A stretch of DNA of 64,000 nucleotides from Caldimonas brevitalea (GTDB taxonomy: Bacteria > Pseudomonadota > Gammaproteobacteria > Burkholderiales > Burkholderiaceae_C): NCBI RefSeq assembly GCF_001017435.1, contig NZ_CP011371.1, forward strand, positions 1,674,001 to 1,738,000, read 5' to 3'. Shown piece after piece: positions 54,442 through 63,619 of this stretch (the stretch's first letter is position 1; each line of letters starts with the position of its first letter). Under the pieces are notes generated by a model, which worked only from the letters and a program-made list of their open reading frames with translations, made no database searches and was not told the origin of the DNA. The position numbers were made by a program, and so were the translations under genes.

Positions 54442-56712
54442 ATGAACGACCACCTCGACCGAGATGCCGTGATCCGAGCGCTGGAAGACCGCGTGCGCAA
54501 GCTCGAGAAAACCAATGCGGTGCTGATGCAGGCCGCGGAGGACCGCAGCGAGGCCGAGCATGGTGCGTATGACCTGTTCAAGACCAATGCGACCCTCGAG
54601 CAGAAGGTCGGCGAGCGCACCGCCAGCCTGAAGCTGGCGCAGGAGCAATTGCAGAAAAGCCTGTCGCTGGTGCGCGCCACGCTCGACTCGACCGCCGACG
54701 GCATCGTCGTGGTCGATCCGCAAGGGCGGGTGGTCGACTACAACGAGCGCTTCCGCGTGCTGTGGCGCATACCGCAAGACCTGGCGCGTGCCGGCCTGGC
54801 GTTCGCACTGCTGCGCCACCTCGGGAGCCAGGTGGTGCGCGGCGACAGCTTCGTGCGCCGGCTCAGTGCCCTGGCCTATGAGCCGTCGACCCAACTCGAG
54901 GAAGAGATCACCTGCCTCGATGGCCGTGTGTTCGAGCTGTATTCGACGCCGCAACGGATGGAAGGCAAGACGGTGGGGCGCGTCTGGTGTTTCCGCGACA
55001 TCACCGAGCGCAAGCGCACCGGCGAGTTGATCTCGCGACTCGGCCACATCCTCAACAGCTCGTCCAACGAGATCTATTTATTCGACGCCGAGAGCCTGCG
55101 CTTCGTGCAAACCAACGGCAGCGCGCAGCGCAACCTCGGCTACAGCCAGGACGAGTTGCGCGAGATGCAGCCGTCGGACATCGTCGTCGGGCTCACGCCC
55201 GGGCAGTTCCGCCGCCTGCTGCGGCCCCTACACGCCGGCCGCGAAGACGAACTGCGCCTGGAGACCGAACTGCGGCGCCGCGACGGCACGACCTATCCGG
55301 TCGCGATGCACCTGCAGCTGTCGCAGCGCGAGGACCCGGCCGTGTTCGTCGCAGTGGTGCAAGACATCACCGAGCGCCGCCGCGCGCACGAGCAGCTGCA
55401 CTACCTGGCCAACTACGACGGGCTGACCGGGCTGGCCAACCGCCACCAGTTCGGCGAACGGCTGGGCGAGCTGTTGCAGCTCGCACGTGCCAAGGCGGCG
55501 CAAGTGGCGGTGATGTTCCTCGACCTCGACCGCTTCAAGTCGGTCAACGACACCCTGGGCCACAGCGCCGGCGATCGTATGCTGCAAGAGGTGGCGCGGC
55601 GCATCAAATGGTGCCTGCGCGGGACCGACCTGGTCGCGCGACTGGGCGGCGACGAGTTCGCGGTGGCGTTGCCCGGGGCCTCTCAGGAGGCGGTCGATGC
55701 GGTGGCGCGCAAGGTCCTGAAGGCCTTCCACCGTCCGTTTGTGGTCGACGGCCAGGAGCTGTACAGCGCGACCAGCATCGGCATTTCGTTCTTTCCGGCC
55801 GACGGCGAGGATGTCGACACGTTGCTCAAGCACGCCGACGCCGCGATGTACCTGGCCAAGGAGCAAGGACGGGGCAACCACCAGTTCTTCCGCTCCGACC
55901 TGGGCGTCCAGGCGCAGGACCGGCTCGATTTCGAAAGCCGTTTGCGCAGCGCCGGCGAACGCGGCGAACTGCGGTTGCACTATCAGGGCCAGTTCGATCT
56001 GCAGACCGAGGCCATCGTCGGCTTCGAGGCCCTGGTACGCTGGGAGCACCCCCAGCTGGGCCTGCTCGGCCCGGACCGTTTCATCCCCACCGCGGAGGAG
56101 ACCGGCTCCATCGTCGAGCTGGGCAACTGGGTGCTGCGCACCGCCTGCCGTCAGTGGCGCGCATGGGTCGACGCCGGCCATGCGCCGGTGCAGATGGCCG
56201 TCAACATTTCGGTGCGGCAGCTGCGCCAGCCCGACTTCGTCGACCAGGTGCTGCGCATCGTGCGCGAGGCCGGCATGGACCCGGCCTGCCTCGAACTGGA
56301 GCTGACCGAGACCGGCTTGATGACTGACGCCGACCTCAGCACCGGCATCCTGGAGCGGGTGAAGGCGCAGGGCATGCGGGTGTCGATCGACGACTTCGGC
56401 ACCGGCTATTCGTCGCTCGCCTACCTGAACCGGTTTTCCATCGACACGCTCAAGATCGACCGCTCGTTCGTGCGCGAGATCGGCTCGGCACGCGACAGCA
56501 CGGCCATCGTCCAGGCGATCAGCGCGCTCGGCTCGGCGATGCGGCTCACCGTGGTGGCTGAAGGCGTCGAGACGCCGGCCCAGGCGGAGTTTCTGCGCGC
56601 GCAGGGCTGCCACGTGGCGCAGGGCTATCTGTACAGCCGTCCGTTGCCGCCCGACGCCGCCACGCAACTGCTGCAACAACGCGGCCGTGACGGGGCCCGA
56701 AGCGGGCGTTGA
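54442..56712 (+). CDS. PAS-GGDEF-EAL cyclic-di-GMP signalling protein
   Basis: 756 residues. An N-terminal coiled coil (about 10-75) and two PAS domains (about 75-310) precede a GGDEF domain with intact GGDEF at 402-406 and DLDRFKSVNDTLGH. The EAL domain starts with EALVR at 529 and has the downstream ELTETGLM, DDFGTGYSSLAYL and KIDRSFV motifs. Both catalytic signatures are intact, so it could make or degrade cyclic di-GMP. The FIST gene 20 bases upstream is probably its input partner, a pairing seen elsewhere. Confidence 0.95.
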   Translation: MNDHLDRDAVIRALEDRVRKLEKTNAVLMQAAEDRSEAEHGAYDLFKTNATLEQKVGERTASLKLAQEQLQKSLSLVRATLDSTADGIVVVDPQGRVVDYNERFRVLWRIPQDLARAGLAFALLRHLGSQVVRGDSFVRRLSALAYEPSTQLEEEITCLDGRVFELYSTPQRMEGKTVGRVWCFRDITERKRTGELISRLGHILNSSSNEIYLFDAESLRFVQTNGSAQRNLGYSQDELREMQPSDIVVGLTPGQFRRLLRPLHAGREDELRLETELRRRDGTTYPVAMHLQLSQREDPAVFVAVVQDITERRRAHEQLHYLANYDGLTGLANRHQFGERLGELLQLARAKAAQVAVMFLDLDRFKSVNDTLGHSAGDRMLQEVARRIKWCLRGTDLVARLGGDEFAVALPGASQEAVDAVARKVLKAFHRPFVVDGQELYSATSIGISFFPADGEDVDTLLKHADAAMYLAKEQGRGNHQFFRSDLGVQAQDRLDFESRLRSAGERGELRLHYQGQFDLQTEAIVGFEALVRWEHPQLGLLGPDRFIPTAEETGSIVELGNWVLRTACRQWRAWVDAGHAPVQMAVNISVRQLRQPDFVDQVLRIVREAGMDPACLELELTETGLMTDADLSTGILERVKAQGMRVSIDDFGTGYSSLAYLNRFSIDTLKIDRSFVREIGSARDSTAIVQAISALGSAMRLTVVAEGVETPAQAEFLRAQGCHVAQGYLYSRPLPPDAATQLLQQRGRDGARSGR

Positions 56713-56749
56713 GCCGAAGCAGGCGCGGCCTTGTCGGTAGGCAAGGCAA

Positions 56750-57796
56750 TTGCTGCAGCGGGGCGTGGCCGCTCTACAGCTGTTCGTCCGCCAACTCCTG
56801 ATCGCGATCCTGATCGTGGCGCTGGTCTTGCTTGTCTGGCGCTTGCAAGAGGTGTTCGTGCTGTTCTTCGCCGGCACCGTGGCGGCCGTGACCCTGACGG
56901 CGCTGGGCGCGCCCTTGCGCCGGCACATCGGTTTCTCGCGGCGCGGTTCGTTGCTGCTGGTGCTGGCACTGCTGGTGGCCCTCGCCGTCGCCGGCGGCAC
57001 GCTGCTGGGTGCACCGATGGCCGACCAGTTCGAGCGCTTGCGTGCTGCACTGCCGCAAGCCGTCACCGCCGCGTCGCAGTGGCTGCACGGCAACTCGTTC
57101 GGGCAGTCGCTGATCCGCGGCTGGAACAGCTTCATCGCCGGCGGCCTGCCATGGGCCAGTGTCGCGAGCCTGGCCTCCCTCACCGTCGGTTCGGTCGGGA
57201 CCGCGGCGCTGGCCATCGTGATCGGCATCTACCTCGCGGCCGATCCCTGGGTCTACCGCCACGGCTTCATCCGCATGCTGCCGCCTGCCTACCGCCAGCT
57301 GGTCGATGCCGCACTGCAGAACGCCGGCGACCGGCTCTATCGCTGGCTGGTCGGGCAGGCCTTGGCGATGCTCGCCGTGGGCCTGCTGGCGGCGACCGGC
57401 TTGTGGGCCATTGGCATGCCGAACGCGCTGGTGCTGGGCATCATCGCCGGGCTGCTCGAGTTCGTGCCGTACTTCGGCGCCATCGTCGCCGGGGCGCTGA
57501 CGGTGCTGCTCGGGTTCGTCGAGGGGCCGCAGATGGCGATGAAGGCGTTCTTGCTGCTGACCGCCATCCAGCAGCTCGAAGGCAACGTGCTGGCGCCGTT
57601 GGTGCAGCGCTGGGCGGTTGAACTGCCGCCGGTGCTGGGCCTGCTGGCGGTGGTGATCTTCGGCCTGCTGTTCGGGCTCGCCGGTGCGGTGCTGGCCACG
57701 CCGATGATGGTGGTCGCTGTGTCGCTGGTCGAGGACCTGTGGGTGCGTGGCGTGCTCGAACGGGGCCGGGACAGCGAGGCGCGGCGGGCTGCATGA
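56750..57796 (+). CDS. AI-2E family transporter (PerM-like permease)
   Basis: 348 residues with about seven to eight membrane helices. The N-terminal LLIAILIVALVLLVWRLQEVFVLFFAGTVAAVTLTAL and the C-terminal GLLEFVPYFGAIVAGALTVLLGF and GNVLAPLVQRWAVELPPVLGLLAVVIFGLLFGLAGAVLATPMMVV are typical. The start is a TTG (or GTG at 56765), so it is uncertain. Family members are linked to autoinducer export or sodium/proton exchange; neither is shown here. The stop lies in the dispersed repeat copy 2. Confidence 0.85.
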   Translation: MLQRGVAALQLFVRQLLIAILIVALVLLVWRLQEVFVLFFAGTVAAVTLTALGAPLRRHIGFSRRGSLLLVLALLVALAVAGGTLLGAPMADQFERLRAALPQAVTAASQWLHGNSFGQSLIRGWNSFIAGGLPWASVASLASLTVGSVGTAALAIVIGIYLAADPWVYRHGFIRMLPPAYRQLVDAALQNAGDRLYRWLVGQALAMLAVGLLAATGLWAIGMPNALVLGIIAGLLEFVPYFGAIVAGALTVLLGFVEGPQMAMKAFLLLTAIQQLEGNVLAPLVQRWAVELPPVLGLLAVVIFGLLFGLAGAVLATPMMVVAVSLVEDLWVRGVLERGRDSEARRAA

Positions 57797-57849
57797 GCCC
57801 CCGCCCGGCCGCCCGAAGGGGGCTCGCACCGGAGTGCGCAGCACGGAGG
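57793..57849 (+). repeat. Dispersed intercistronic repeat, copy 2
   Basis: 57 bases beginning ATGAGC, overlapping the permease stop, and ending CACGGAGG seven bases before another ATG. It matches copy 1 (44509-44564, opposite strand) except for three substitutions and one extra G, which shifts the encoded frame. GAGCCCCC and GGGGGCTC could pair as a stem. Here the following gene is convergent, so the end ATG starts nothing obvious. Confidence 0.85.
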
Positions 57850-57881
57850 TTGTCCAATGACGCCGGCCGCGCGACCTCTCA

Positions 57882-58955
57882 TCAGCGTGGCGTCAGCCCG
57901 AGAAAGTGGTCGAGCATGTGGAAATGGTCGTCCAGAAAACAGTCTTCCATCTGCGTCAGGCGTTCGATGGGCACCCACTCGGCACCCGCCGCATCGTCGC
58001 CACCCTGCACCTCGGGCAGTTCGCGTTCGCCCAAATCGAAATAGTGCGCGTGGGTGATCGTGCGCCCGCGCTGGCTGCGATCGGGGTGGTCGAACACCAC
58101 GGCAGCCTTCAAACATTGGCGCATCGTGACGTCGAGCAGGCTCAACCCGGTTTCTTCCTTCAGCTCGCGCAAGGCCGACTGGTAGGCCGTCTCGCGCTGT
58201 TCGATGAAGCCGCCCGGCACCGCGTAGAGCCCCTTGCCCGGCGCCTGCCCGCGCTTGACGAGCAACACATGGCTGCCCACCCTCACCACGCTGTCCACCG
58301 TCACGAACACCGGCGGGTAGGGCGCGCTGGCCCAAGCTTCTTTGTAGTGCTTCAACGTGCGCCATTCCTCTGCCAGTTCGGCGTAGAAGGGCAGGGCGGC
58401 GAAGGCGCGCAGGAAGTCCAGCGTGGACGGCGGCGCCAGCTCGACCAGCGTCGCGAGTGAGGCGTCGACGGCGTGCCCCGCGCTGCCGAACAGCACGTCG
58501 CGCAGGTGCCGGCCGTCGACACGTCCGACCCGCTGCACCGGCTCGAGCCGCCAGCTCGGGAAGCAGCCGAGGTAGTCGCTGGTGGCGTCCTTGAGATGGC
58601 CCACCAGGGCCACCGTGGCATGCGCCGGCAGGCCTTGCTCGGCCTGCAGCTGGGCGACACCGGCGCGCACCGCGCCGATCCAGCGGGTATCGTCGTAGTA
58701 GTCGCGCACCGGCAGGAAATGCAGACGACCGCGGTCGGCCTCCGGCAGCGCCAGGCGCAGCATCTGCGCCCGCTCTTGCCACGTGAAGGGGTTGCGGGGC
58801 GTGCGCGCCTGAAAGGCCGAGCCGATCACGACCACACAGCGGGGTGCGAGCCCGAGGGCCTGCTGCAGCAAGGCCAGATGGCCGTTGTGCAGGGGCTGGA
58901 AGCGGCCGATCAGCAGGCTGAGGTCGCAGGCCGGGCTCGGAGGGTGTTGGGGCAT
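57882..58955 (-). CDS. Bifunctional NMN adenylyltransferase / Nudix hydrolase
   Basis: About 357 residues. The N-terminal half is a NadM-type NMN adenylyltransferase (GRFQPLHNGH nucleotide-binding motif). The C-terminal half is a Nudix domain with an intact box (G-x5-E-x7-RELKEETGL), likely an ADP-ribose pyrophosphatase. Fused enzymes of this kind make NAD from NMN and clear ADP-ribose. ATG 58955 follows GAGGAG. It is last in the NAD salvage operon, ten bases after nadE. Confidence 0.93.
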   Translation of the reverse strand: MPQHPPSPACDLSLLIGRFQPLHNGHLALLQQALGLAPRCVVVIGSAFQARTPRNPFTWQERAQMLRLALPEADRGRLHFLPVRDYYDDTRWIGAVRAGVAQLQAEQGLPAHATVALVGHLKDATSDYLGCFPSWRLEPVQRVGRVDGRHLRDVLFGSAGHAVDASLATLVELAPPSTLDFLRAFAALPFYAELAEEWRTLKHYKEAWASAPYPPVFVTVDSVVRVGSHVLLVKRGQAPGKGLYAVPGGFIEQRETAYQSALRELKEETGLSLLDVTMRQCLKAAVVFDHPDRSQRGRTITHAHYFDLGERELPEVQGGDDAAGAEWVPIERLTQMEDCFLDDHFHMLDHFLGLTPR

Positions 58956-58965
58956 GGGTCGCTCC

Positions 58966-60666
58966 TCAAAGGTGCTTGGCAGCGATCGGCATCTGCCGCC
59001 CGGTCCCGAAGGCACGCGAGCGCACACGGATGATGGGGGGTGCCTGGCGGCGCTTGTATTCGTTGCGGGCGATCAGGCCCCGCACCCGCTGCACCAGCGC
59101 ACGGCCTTCGGCACTGACTTGGAGCTGTTCGACGAAACGGGCGGCGTGTTCATACTCCGGTGCCGGCAGGCGCTCACCTTCGATCAACAGCTTGAGCACC
59201 TCGTCGAGCACCGGGTAGGGCGGCAGGCTGTCGCTGTCCTTCTGGTCTGGCGCAAGTTCCGCCGACGGCTCCTTCTCGATGATGGAGGTCGGAATCAACT
59301 CGCGCCCGGCCGTCTCGTTGACATGGCGCGACAAGGCGAACACCTCGGTCTTGAACAGGTCGCCGATCAGGCCGAGGCCGCCGTTGGTGTCGCCGTAGAG
59401 CGTGCAGTAGCCGACCGAGATCTCCGACTTGTTGCCGGTGGTCAGCAGCAGATGGCCGTAGCTGTTGGAGTACTCCATCAGGATCGTGCCGCGCACCCGC
59501 GCCTGCAGGTTCTCGAGCGCCAGGCCTCGCAGCGGTTGGCCGAAGGTGGTCTCGAACTGCTCGGCGTAGCGGGCCACGATGTCGGCGATCGGATGCGTGT
59601 GCAGCTCGATGCCCAACTGGCGGCACAACACCACCGAGTCGTCCACCGAGCCGGCCGACGAGAAGCGCGAGGGCATGGTGACCCCCACCACCTTGTCCGG
59701 CCCCAGCGCTTCGACGGCGAGCGCCAGCGTCAGCGCACTGTCGATGCCGCCGGAAGAGCCCACCACCACCTTCGAGAAGCCGCAGCGGCGCGCATAGTCG
59801 CGCAGGCCCAGCACGATCTGGGCGCGGTAGAACTCCATCGTCGGCAGGCCCGTCGCCGACACGGTGGGCAGAGCATCGCCGCTGTCGGCCTGGAACGCGC
59901 CGCCCTCGAAGCTGAGCGTGGTCACGTCCTCGACAAAGCGGGCCGCTTCGAACACCACACCCTGCTCGGGCGTGACGGCGAAGGAAGCCCCGTCGTACAC
60001 CAACTGGTCATGGCCGCCGATCTGGTTGACGTACAGGATCGGCAGCTGATGGCGGCGGCTGGCGGCCGAGAAAATTTGATGGCGCTGCTCGCGCTTGCCG
60101 ATGTTGGACGGGCTGGCGTTGATCGACACCACCAGGTCAGGCGCGGCGTCGCGCATCCGCTCGAACGGGTTGATGCCGTAGTCGAGGCCGGCGTCGTTCC
60201 AGCCGTCTTCGCAGATCATGAAGCCGATCTGGGTGGCGCCGATGCGCAGCACCTTGGCGACGTCGGGGCCCGGCTCGAAGTGGCGCCGCTCGTCGAAGAT
60301 GTTGTAGGTGGGCAGCAGCTGCTTGGCATATCGCAACACCACCTCGCCGCCGCGGATCACCAGCAGCATGTTGTGCAGCCGCTTCCCCGGGCCACGCGCC
60401 GGCACCGGCGCCCCCACCACCCAGTGCAGTCCCGGCAGCCCCTGGGAAGCCTGCTGCAGCGTCGCCAGGCCCTGGTCGACCCGCGCCATGAAGTCGGGTT
60501 CGTCGAGCAGGTCGGCCGGGTAGTAGCCGGTCAGCGACAGCTCCGAAAACACGACCAGCTCGGCGCCGGCCGCATGGGCCTGGCGCGCGGCGGCCATCAT
60601 CTTCTCGACGTTGCCCTCGATGTCGCCCACCGTGTAGTTGAGCTGTGCAATGGTCATCTTCAACAT
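58966..60666 (-). CDS. nadE: Glutamine-dependent NAD+ synthetase
   Basis: 566 residues. An N-terminal nitrilase-type glutaminase domain has the Glu-Lys-Cys triad (FSELSLTGYYPADL, then Cys in MICEDGWND). The C-terminal ATP-pyrophosphatase domain has SSGGIDSALTLALAVEALG. It amidates nicotinic acid adenine dinucleotide to NAD with Gln as the ammonia source. GAGGAAG precedes the ATG. It is third in the operon. Confidence 0.95.
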   Translation of the reverse strand: MLKMTIAQLNYTVGDIEGNVEKMMAAARQAHAAGAELVVFSELSLTGYYPADLLDEPDFMARVDQGLATLQQASQGLPGLHWVVGAPVPARGPGKRLHNMLLVIRGGEVVLRYAKQLLPTYNIFDERRHFEPGPDVAKVLRIGATQIGFMICEDGWNDAGLDYGINPFERMRDAAPDLVVSINASPSNIGKREQRHQIFSAASRRHQLPILYVNQIGGHDQLVYDGASFAVTPEQGVVFEAARFVEDVTTLSFEGGAFQADSGDALPTVSATGLPTMEFYRAQIVLGLRDYARRCGFSKVVVGSSGGIDSALTLALAVEALGPDKVVGVTMPSRFSSAGSVDDSVVLCRQLGIELHTHPIADIVARYAEQFETTFGQPLRGLALENLQARVRGTILMEYSNSYGHLLLTTGNKSEISVGYCTLYGDTNGGLGLIGDLFKTEVFALSRHVNETAGRELIPTSIIEKEPSAELAPDQKDSDSLPPYPVLDEVLKLLIEGERLPAPEYEHAARFVEQLQVSAEGRALVQRVRGLIARNEYKRRQAPPIIRVRSRAFGTGRQMPIAAKHL

Positions 60667-60691
60667 GATCTTCCTCTTGACGCTGAGCCGT

Positions 60692-61879
60692 TCAACCGCG
60701 AACCCCGAACACCTGCCGAAGGTAGGCCAGGAAGGTCTGGTCGTCGCACATCGTCTTGCCGGGGCTGTCCGAGAGCTTCGCCACCGGTTGACCGTTGGCC
60801 TGCGTCAACTTCATGACGATGTTCAGCGGCTTGAGCCCGACGTCGTTGCTCAGATTCGTGCCGATGCCGAAGCCCAGCTGGGTGCGGTCGGCGAAGTGGC
60901 GGTACAGGGCGAAGGCCTTCTCGAAGTCGAGTGCGTCGGAGAACACCAGCCGTTTGGCGTGCGGGTCGATGCGCAGCCGGGCGTAGTGGGCCAGCGCCTT
61001 CTCGCCCCAAGTGGTGGGGTCGCCCGAGTCGTGGCGCAAGCCGTCGAACAGCTTGGCGAAGTAGAGATCGAAGTCGGCCAGAAAGGCATCCATGCCGATC
61101 ACGTCGGTCAATGCCACGCCCAGGTCGCCGCGGTATTCCTGCACCCAGTCTTCGAGCGCGGCACGCTGGAAGTCGCGCAAACGCACGCCCAGTGCCTGGT
61201 AGGTCTGCAGGTACTCGTGCGCCATCGTGCCGATCGGCACCAGGTCCAGGTCGCGCGCCAGCAGCACGTTGGAGGTGCCCTTGAAGAATTCCGGCACTTC
61301 GCGCTTGAAGGTGCTCACCACCTCGCGCTGCCAGGCGCCCGAGTAGCGCCGCCGCACGCCGAAGTCGAAGAACTCGAACGGGTGGCGGCGTGCCGGCTCG
61401 CGGCCGAACTCGCGCAGCCGCTCGATCTTGGCCTGCAGCCGGCGCCGGCCTTCGCCGAGCGCCGGGCCGGCATCGAAGCGGCGGAAATACAGTTCGTTGA
61501 CGATGGCCAGCACGTAGATCTCGAAGGCCATCACGTGCACCTGCGGGCCCCGGGCGACGATCTCGAGCACCGGGCCGTTGGCGCGTGCCTCGATGAAGTT
61601 GCGCTGGAAACGGAAGATGCGCAGGAAATCGACGAAGTCCGACTTGATGAAACGCAGGCTGCCGAGATAGGCCAACTCGTCGGGACGGAAGCTCAGGCTG
61701 CACAGGTGGTCGAGCTGGGCCTGCACATCGGCGAGCAGGTCGGCCAGCGGGTAGGCGCTCTCGTTGCGGCAGACGAAGGTGTACTCGGCCTGCGTCTGCG
61801 GGTGGCGATGCAGCATCGTCTGCCACATCGTGAACTTGTAGAGGTCGGTTTCCAGCAGGCTGTGGATGACGGCTTGCAT
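60692..61879 (-). CDS. pncB: Nicotinate phosphoribosyltransferase
   Basis: 395 residues, normal for PncB. Family stretches include the N-terminal [20 protein letters not shown], the central [14 protein letters not shown] with the target-His region, and [15 protein letters not shown]. It makes nicotinic acid mononucleotide from nicotinate, the next step after deamidation by the upstream hydrolase. A 20-base gap on one side and a 25-base gap on the other mark it as second in the operon. Confidence 0.95.
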   Translation of the reverse strand: MQAVIHSLLETDLYKFTMWQTMLHRHPQTQAEYTFVCRNESAYPLADLLADVQAQLDHLCSLSFRPDELAYLGSLRFIKSDFVDFLRIFRFQRNFIEARANGPVLEIVARGPQVHVMAFEIYVLAIVNELYFRRFDAGPALGEGRRRLQAKIERLREFGREPARRHPFEFFDFGVRRRYSGAWQREVVSTFKREVPEFFKGTSNVLLARDLDLVPIGTMAHEYLQTYQALGVRLRDFQRAALEDWVQEYRGDLGVALTDVIGMDAFLADFDLYFAKLFDGLRHDSGDPTTWGEKALAHYARLRIDPHAKRLVFSDALDFEKAFALYRHFADRTQLGFGIGTNLSNDVGLKPLNIVMKLTQANGQPVAKLSDSPGKTMCDDQTFLAYLRQVFGVRG

Positions 61880-61899
61880 GTGGGTCCTTCAGGAAGCGG

Positions 61900-62769
61900 T
61901 CAGCGGGACACGTTGTCGAGCAGGGCCGGCAGCAGCTCGGCGCTGCGCGCCAGACGCACGCCGCGGCGGCGCATGTCGTCGAGAAACGCGTCGTGCTGGG
62001 CCTGGAAGCCGGCGACCGGGCTCATGCAGTCGGTCAGAAGCACGACCCGTTCCAGGCGTTGGCTGGGGAGGTGCTCCACGACGTGTTCGGTGGTCGCCCG
62101 AACGCAGTGACTGCTCGCCTCGCCGGCGACCAGGATCAGGTCGGCACGGTCGAGCTGCTCGATCAGCGCCTGGTTGAGCTGGGTGTCGGGGTCGCTCTCG
62201 TCGGGCACCTCGGCTTGCACCGCGCTGTAGTGCTCGGTCCAGGGGTTGGTGCCCTTGACCACCTTCAGCACCGACTTCAAGTGCCGCTCCTCCCACTCGT
62301 TGTAGGCCGCGCGCACCTCGGCATGCACGTTGTGGCCCCAGCTGCCGATTTCGCAGTGCACGGGCCAGACCATCAGCGTATAGCGGCCGCGGGCTTCCAA
62401 CTCGTCGAGGTAGCCCAGGCAACGGTCGAGTGCACGCCCGTCGCGCGGAGCGAACTCGCCGGCACGCACCTGTGGGGCGGTGATGGGGGTGAAGGGGAGC
62501 ACCGCGCCCCCGTCGGCGCGTTGCCAGAAGCCCGGGTGGGCGATGTCGAGACGATGGTGCGAATCGAGCGTGATCGCGATGTCGGTGAGGCCGGCGCCGC
62601 CCTGACGGATCAGCTCGGCCACCCGCAGCATGTCGTCGTGTGCGCCCTGCACGGGCAAGGCCGGCGCGAGCCTGCTGCCCGACTTCGGGTCGGCCGGACG
62701 GTAGGACTCGGGCAGGTCGCAGAAGTCGTTCTGCGGGTCGATGAGCAGCAGCTGGATGTCTTTTTTCAT
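61900..62769 (-). CDS. Isochorismatase-fold cysteine hydrolase, probable nicotinamidase
   Basis: About 289 residues from ATG 62769. The fold shows the Asp motif LLLIDPQNDFCDLP, a Lys candidate in VVKGTNP and the nucleophile Cys in GEASSHCVRATTEHVVEHL. It should convert nicotinamide to nicotinate, the substrate of the next gene, pncB. It is longer than typical PncA (about 210 residues), mostly through insertions around residues 20-100. It is first in the operon and divergent from nrtR. Confidence 0.85.
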   Translation of the reverse strand: MKKDIQLLLIDPQNDFCDLPESYRPADPKSGSRLAPALPVQGAHDDMLRVAELIRQGGAGLTDIAITLDSHHRLDIAHPGFWQRADGGAVLPFTPITAPQVRAGEFAPRDGRALDRCLGYLDELEARGRYTLMVWPVHCEIGSWGHNVHAEVRAAYNEWEERHLKSVLKVVKGTNPWTEHYSAVQAEVPDESDPDTQLNQALIEQLDRADLILVAGEASSHCVRATTEHVVEHLPSQRLERVVLLTDCMSPVAGFQAQHDAFLDDMRRRGVRLARSAELLPALLDNVSR

Positions 62770-62811
62770 GGTGCGCCTCCGCGTGATGACATGCATTTCA
62801 CTATACCGGAG

Positions 62812-62832
62812 TTAGATGCAATACGCAACTAA
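62812..62832. promoter_or_regulatory. Palindrome in the pncA-nrtR intergenic region, candidate NrtR site
   Basis: TTAGATGC and GCAACTAA are reverse complements except for one position and flank AATAC. It lies 43 bases before the pncA start. The CAACTAAG part recurs as CTTAGTTG at 62902-62909, nearer the nrtR start. Confidence 0.5.
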
Positions 62833-62901
62833 GTGGTGGCGCATGAACCCGGTCGGTGTGTCGGATGAGCACCCGAAGGGACGTGGAACGCTGATAAGCT
62901 G

Positions 62902-62909
62902 CTTAGTTG
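62902..62909. promoter_or_regulatory. Inverted copy of the CAACTAAG box before nrtR
   Basis: CTTAGTTG is the exact reverse complement of 62826-62833 and sits 20 bases before the nrtR ATG. The two boxes flank the divergent promoters, which suits one regulator acting on both genes. Confidence 0.4.
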
Positions 62910-62929
62910 TCGAACTGGTTTAAGAAAGC

Positions 62930-63619
62930 ATGCGACGCCGCGAAGGAGACCCGATCATCTGCACCGTCGACGTGGTGCTGCTGACGCTGCGCGACGACAG
63001 CCTGTGCGTGTTGCTGCTCAAGCGTGACCGCGAGCCGTTCGCGGGTGCGCTGGCACTGCCGGGCGGCTATGTGCGGCCCGACGAAGACCAGGACGCTGCT
63101 GCAGCAGCGTCACGGGTGCTGCGTGAGAAGACCGGGCTCGTCAGCCCCTATCTGGAACAGCTCGCGACCTTCTCAGGGCCGGCGCGAGATCCGCGCGGCT
63201 GGTCGGTCTCGGTCGTCTATTTCGCCCTGGTGCCGTCCTCGATGCTGCAGGCCGACCCACCCGGCGTCGAGCTGCTGCCGGTGGCACGGCTGCCCCGGCT
63301 GCCGTTCGACCACGGCGAGATCGTGCGCGAAGCGGTGGCGCGCTTGCGCGCCAAGAGCCAGTACTCGTCGCTGCCGGTCTATCTGTGTCCGGAACGCTTC
63401 ACGCTGCCGCAGTTGCAGGCCGTCTACGAGGCAGTGCTGGGCGAGCCGATCAACAAGGTCAGCTTCCGCCGCAAGATGGACGAGCTGGGGATGCTAGAGC
63501 CGATCCCCGGTGAGTTGGAGGTCGGGCGCGCGCACCGTCCGGCACAGCTTTACCGGCTGCGGCCCGAGTACCGGCATGCCTTGTCGATGGTCGACCGCGG
63601 CATCAACGCGCGAGGCTGA
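62930..63619 (+). CDS. nrtR: Nudix-related transcriptional regulator of NAD metabolism
   Basis: 229 residues. The N-terminal Nudix-like domain (CTVDVVLLTLRDDSLCVLLLKRDREPFAGALALPGGYVRPDEDQ) has a degenerate box; the catalytic Glu pair reads EK in VLREKTGL, and the REUxEE pattern is broken, as in NrtR repressors that bind ADP-ribose instead of cleaving it. The C-terminal winged helix (TLPQLQAVYEAVLGEPINKVSFRRKMDELGMLEPIP) binds DNA. Divergence from the salvage operon supports regulation of pncA-pncB-nadE-nadM. Confidence 0.92.
   Translation: MRRREGDPIICTVDVVLLTLRDDSLCVLLLKRDREPFAGALALPGGYVRPDEDQDAAAAASRVLREKTGLVSPYLEQLATFSGPARDPRGWSVSVVYFALVPSSMLQADPPGVELLPVARLPRLPFDHGEIVREAVARLRAKSQYSSLPVYLCPERFTLPQLQAVYEAVLGEPINKVSFRRKMDELGMLEPIPGELEVGRAHRPAQLYRLRPEYRHALSMVDRGINARG

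Noticed and set aside
58885..60816. 643-codon plus-strand frame opposite nadE
   Set aside because: Shadow of nadE with repetitive His/Gln/Arg composition.
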